Positions 5,928-10,544 of a stretch of DNA of 10,544 nucleotides are shown here, in pieces. The position numbers were made by a program, and so were the translations under genes. Source of the stretch: UBA7803 sp047920935 (GTDB taxonomy: Bacteria; Pseudomonadota; Gammaproteobacteria; Pseudomonadales; Azotimanducaceae); NCBI GenBank assembly GCA_047920935.1, contig JBLRXD010000154.1, positions 1-10,544 on the forward strand. Direction: 5' to 3'. Position 1 is the stretch's first letter. Every line of letters starts with the position of its first letter. The notes under the pieces are model-generated. The model was not told the DNA's origin, did no database searches, and saw nothing but the letters and a program-made list of their open reading frames with translations.

Positions 5928-8134
5928 GCGGCCCCGATGCAGATCTGGGGCGTCTTGCCGCGTTGTGCGGCATCCTGCCCGAGTACGCGGATATTCGCGG
6001 TCGCCGCCACCGCACGTCGGCAGCCACCCAGCGGGCGCTGCTTGCCGCCATGGGCGTGGACGTGGCCAGCGATAGCGCCATCCGCGCCGCCATCGTCGAG
6101 CGCGAGCAGCGTGGTTGGCGGCGGCTGCTTCCCGTGGTGCACGTGGTGCAGGCGGGAGAGCAGGCTGCTGCGGTGCAACTCAGCGTGGCGGAAGCCACGG
6201 CTGCGGCGGCATGGTCGTTCACGATCGAAACGGACACGCACGATGCCGAGCCCGGGGTGATCAGCGGCAGCGTCTGCCCGGCGGAGCTGCCGGTGACGGC
6301 GCAGCGCCGCATCGACGGCGAGCCGTTCCGCCAGGTGCGCTGGCTGCTGCCGCCACTGCCCCTGGGTTACCACCTGCTGCGCCTGACCCGGGGGGAAACA
6401 GCGGTCGACTGCCGGTTGATCGTCTGTCCGCAGAGCTGTTATCTGCCGCAGGCGCTGGCCGAAGACGGACGCTGCTGGGGGCCGGTGCTGCAGTTGTTTG
6501 CGGTACGCTCGCGGCGCGACTGGGGCATCGGCGACTTCAGCGATCTGGCCGCCGTGGTGGACGTGTTCGCCGCTGCCGGAGCCGCCACGGTGGGGCTGGG
6601 GCCGCTGCACGCGCTCTATCCTCACGAGCCGGAGCATGCCAGTCCCTACAGTCCGTCGAGCCGCTTGTTCTGGAACGTGTGGTACATCGACGTGGCGGCG
6701 GTGCCGGAGCTTTCGGATTGTGAGGCGGCGCAGGCGCGCCTGCGTGACGGCCGGTTCCGCGCGCGGCTGGAGGCGGCGCGCGAGCGCGACATGGTGGATT
6801 ACGCCGCCATGGCGGCGCTGAAGCGGGAGATTCTCGAGCTGCTGTTCCAGCAGTTTCTCCAGCGGCAGCGCGACGGCGACAGCGAGCGCGGGCGTCGCTT
6901 CCGCCAATTTCGCAGCGAGCGAGGGCTGCCATTGTACCGGCACGCTCTGTTCGAGGCGCTTGCCGAGCATTTTCGCGCCGAAGATGCCTCGGCCTGGGGC
7001 ACGCCGGCGTGGCCCGAGGCATATCGTCATCCCGAGGCGCCCGAGGTGCGCGACTTCGCCACCCGGGCCGACGAGCGGGTCACGTACTATGCCTGGCTGC
7101 AGTGGTTGGCGGAGGAGCAGCTGGCCGCCGTGGGCGGCCGCTCGGCGGAGCACAGCCTTGGTGTCGGGCTGTACTTCGACCTGCCGTTGGGGGCGGACGT
7201 TGGGGGCTCCGAAGTCTGGGCTGGGGACGGCCTGTTTGCCGTGGGTGCATCCATCGGCGCGCCGCCGGATGCGTTCAATGCCCAGGGGCAGAACTGGGGT
7301 CTGCCGCCTTGGGTTCCCGAACGGCTGGAGGCGCGGGGCTACCGGCCGTTCACCGAGCTGCTGCGCGCCAACATGCGGCATTGCGGCGCGGTGCGCATCG
7401 ATCACGTCATGGCCCTGATGCGGCTGTTCTGGATCCCTGCCGGTGAGTCGGCTGCGCAGGGCGCTTACGTGAGTTACCCGCTGGACGATCTGCTCGGCAT
7501 CGTGGCGCTGGAAAGCCAGAGAAATCGCTGCATGGTGATCGGCGAGGATCTCGGCACCGTGCCCGACGAGTTGCGCGCGGCGCTCACCCGCATGGGCATA
7601 CTTTCCAGCCGCATCTTCTACTTTGAGCAGGATGCCCACGGCGAGTACCTGCAGCCGGCCCGGCTGCCGCGTCAGGCGCTGGTGGCGGTGTCGAATCACG
7701 ATCTGCCCACGTTGCGCGGCTTCTGGCTCGGCGAAGACATCCGGCTGCGAGAGCAGCTGGGCATGCTGCAGGACGAGGGCGAGCGCGATGCCCAGCTGGC
7801 GCAACGGGCCAGGGATCGGGCGAGCGTGCTCACCGCTCTGGCCCGGGAGGGGTTGCTGGAGCAGGTGGAGCACGCTGCGGCCGACGGCGTCGATCTTTCC
7901 GAGGCGGTGCTGCTGGCGGTGCATCGCTACCTGGCGCGCAGCCCGGCCATGGTGCAGGCGGTGCAGATCGAGGACGTGCTGGGGGTGACCTCCCAGGTCA
8001 ACGTGCCGGGCACGGCGTTCGAGCACCCCAACTGGCGCCGCAAGCTGCCGGGCTATCTGGATGGGTGGGCGGCCGACCCGCGGCTGCGGGCGCTCGTGGA
8101 CGTGTTGCGCGACGAGCGCGGCGGCGGACGTTGA
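5924..8134 (+). CDS. malQ: 4-alpha-glucanotransferase (amylomaltase) MalQ, GH77
   Basis: Transfers alpha-1,4-glucan segments between maltodextrins and releases glucose; cytoplasmic. The 736 residues are slightly longer than E. coli MalQ (694). Residues 1-170 form the N-terminal accessory region of long bacterial MalQ proteins, with a helical start (LAALCGILPEYADIRGRRH, 11-29). The catalytic barrel begins near VRSRRDWGIGDFSDL (194-208). It includes SPYSPSSRLFWN (240-251), nucleophile D493 in VRIDHVMAL, acid/base E541 in VIGEDLGTVP, third Asp D593 in SNHDLPT, and the C-terminal NVPGTAFEHPNWRRK (693-707). All catalytic residues are in place. ATG 5924 overlaps the glgX stop (ATGA). The open frame extends back to 5807, but that part lies over the conserved glgX end and has no MalQ similarity. 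The gene works directly after GlgX in maltodextrin recycling and is almost certainly co-transcribed with it. Confidence 0.95.
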   Translation: MSGPDADLGRLAALCGILPEYADIRGRRHRTSAATQRALLAAMGVDVASDSAIRAAIVEREQRGWRRLLPVVHVVQAGEQAAAVQLSVAEATAAAAWSFTIETDTHDAEPGVISGSVCPAELPVTAQRRIDGEPFRQVRWLLPPLPLGYHLLRLTRGETAVDCRLIVCPQSCYLPQALAEDGRCWGPVLQLFAVRSRRDWGIGDFSDLAAVVDVFAAAGAATVGLGPLHALYPHEPEHASPYSPSSRLFWNVWYIDVAAVPELSDCEAAQARLRDGRFRARLEAARERDMVDYAAMAALKREILELLFQQFLQRQRDGDSERGRRFRQFRSERGLPLYRHALFEALAEHFRAEDASAWGTPAWPEAYRHPEAPEVRDFATRADERVTYYAWLQWLAEEQLAAVGGRSAEHSLGVGLYFDLPLGADVGGSEVWAGDGLFAVGASIGAPPDAFNAQGQNWGLPPWVPERLEARGYRPFTELLRANMRHCGAVRIDHVMALMRLFWIPAGESAAQGAYVSYPLDDLLGIVALESQRNRCMVIGEDLGTVPDELRAALTRMGILSSRIFYFEQDAHGEYLQPARLPRQALVAVSNHDLPTLRGFWLGEDIRLREQLGMLQDEGERDAQLAQRARDRASVLTALAREGLLEQVEHAAADGVDLSEAVLLAVHRYLARSPAMVQAVQIEDVLGVTSQVNVPGTAFEHPNWRRKLPGYLDGWAADPRLRALVDVLRDERGGGR

Positions 8135-8169
8135 GCATTCGCGGTATCGGCGCCGGTGCGCTCGCAACC

Positions 8170-10544
<2,375 letters not shown>

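Noticed and set aside
5876..8167. Long open frame on the minus strand (over 700 codons) antisense to malQ; similar ones antisense to treS (8053-10518), glgX (3930-5840) and gap (2152-3825)
   Set aside because: They mirror codons of strongly recognised genes, show no family motif, and are expected where G/C-rich codon use removes stops from the opposite strand. Their composition (many His, Gln, Arg, Val) is typical of antisense shadows.

Overview
The window is GC-rich, gene-dense bacterial chromosome. The lipoyl synthase, the gene types and the strongly G/C-ending codons suggest a high-GC gammaproteobacterium, perhaps of an Ectothiorhodospiraceae/Chromatiales or pseudomonad-like group. That placement is an inference from style, not from a marker gene. 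I see no rRNA, tRNA, CRISPR array, insertion sequence or prophage gene. The coding density leaves no gene-free stretch longer than about 125 bases outside one pseudogene.

Left part, minus strand (1-987): the N-terminal 115 codons of lipoyl synthase (lipA) run off the left edge. Just upstream of lipA, in the same direction, lies a flavodoxin-fold NAD(P)H:quinone oxidoreductase that starts at a GTG. A 105-base divergent region (988-1092) with a perfect 14-base palindrome separates this pair from the plus-strand genes.

Middle part, plus strand (1093-3294): first comes a decayed SAM-dependent methyltransferase (1093-1522). It still has recognisable N- and C-terminal family sequence but has lost its SAM-binding core through one frame-shifting deletion and a second internal deletion. 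An intact class I O-methyltransferase overlaps its end. Then, after a 124-base gap holding an unusual A/C-rich leader with three AGAACAAC copies, comes a type I glyceraldehyde-3-phosphate dehydrogenase with altered residues next to the coenzyme.

Right part, plus strand (3370-10544): a tightly packed alpha-glucan/trehalose operon. A small universal stress protein leads it, followed by glgX (glycogen debranching), malQ (amylomaltase) and a trehalose synthase-maltokinase fusion (treS/mak) that runs off the right edge. The first two junctions are 4-base stop/start overlaps (GTGA, ATGA), and a third (TTGA) is possible. GlgX releases short maltodextrins from glycogen and MalQ disproportionates them. 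TreS interconverts maltose and trehalose, and the fused kinase would make maltose-1-phosphate, the donor for GlgE-type glucan synthesis. The set therefore reads as a storage-glucan/trehalose recycling operon under a stress-protein lead gene, next to a glycolytic dehydrogenase. I found no clearly new system. The most interesting items are the leader repeat, the doubly deleted methyltransferase, and the coupling of the stress protein to the glucan enzymes.
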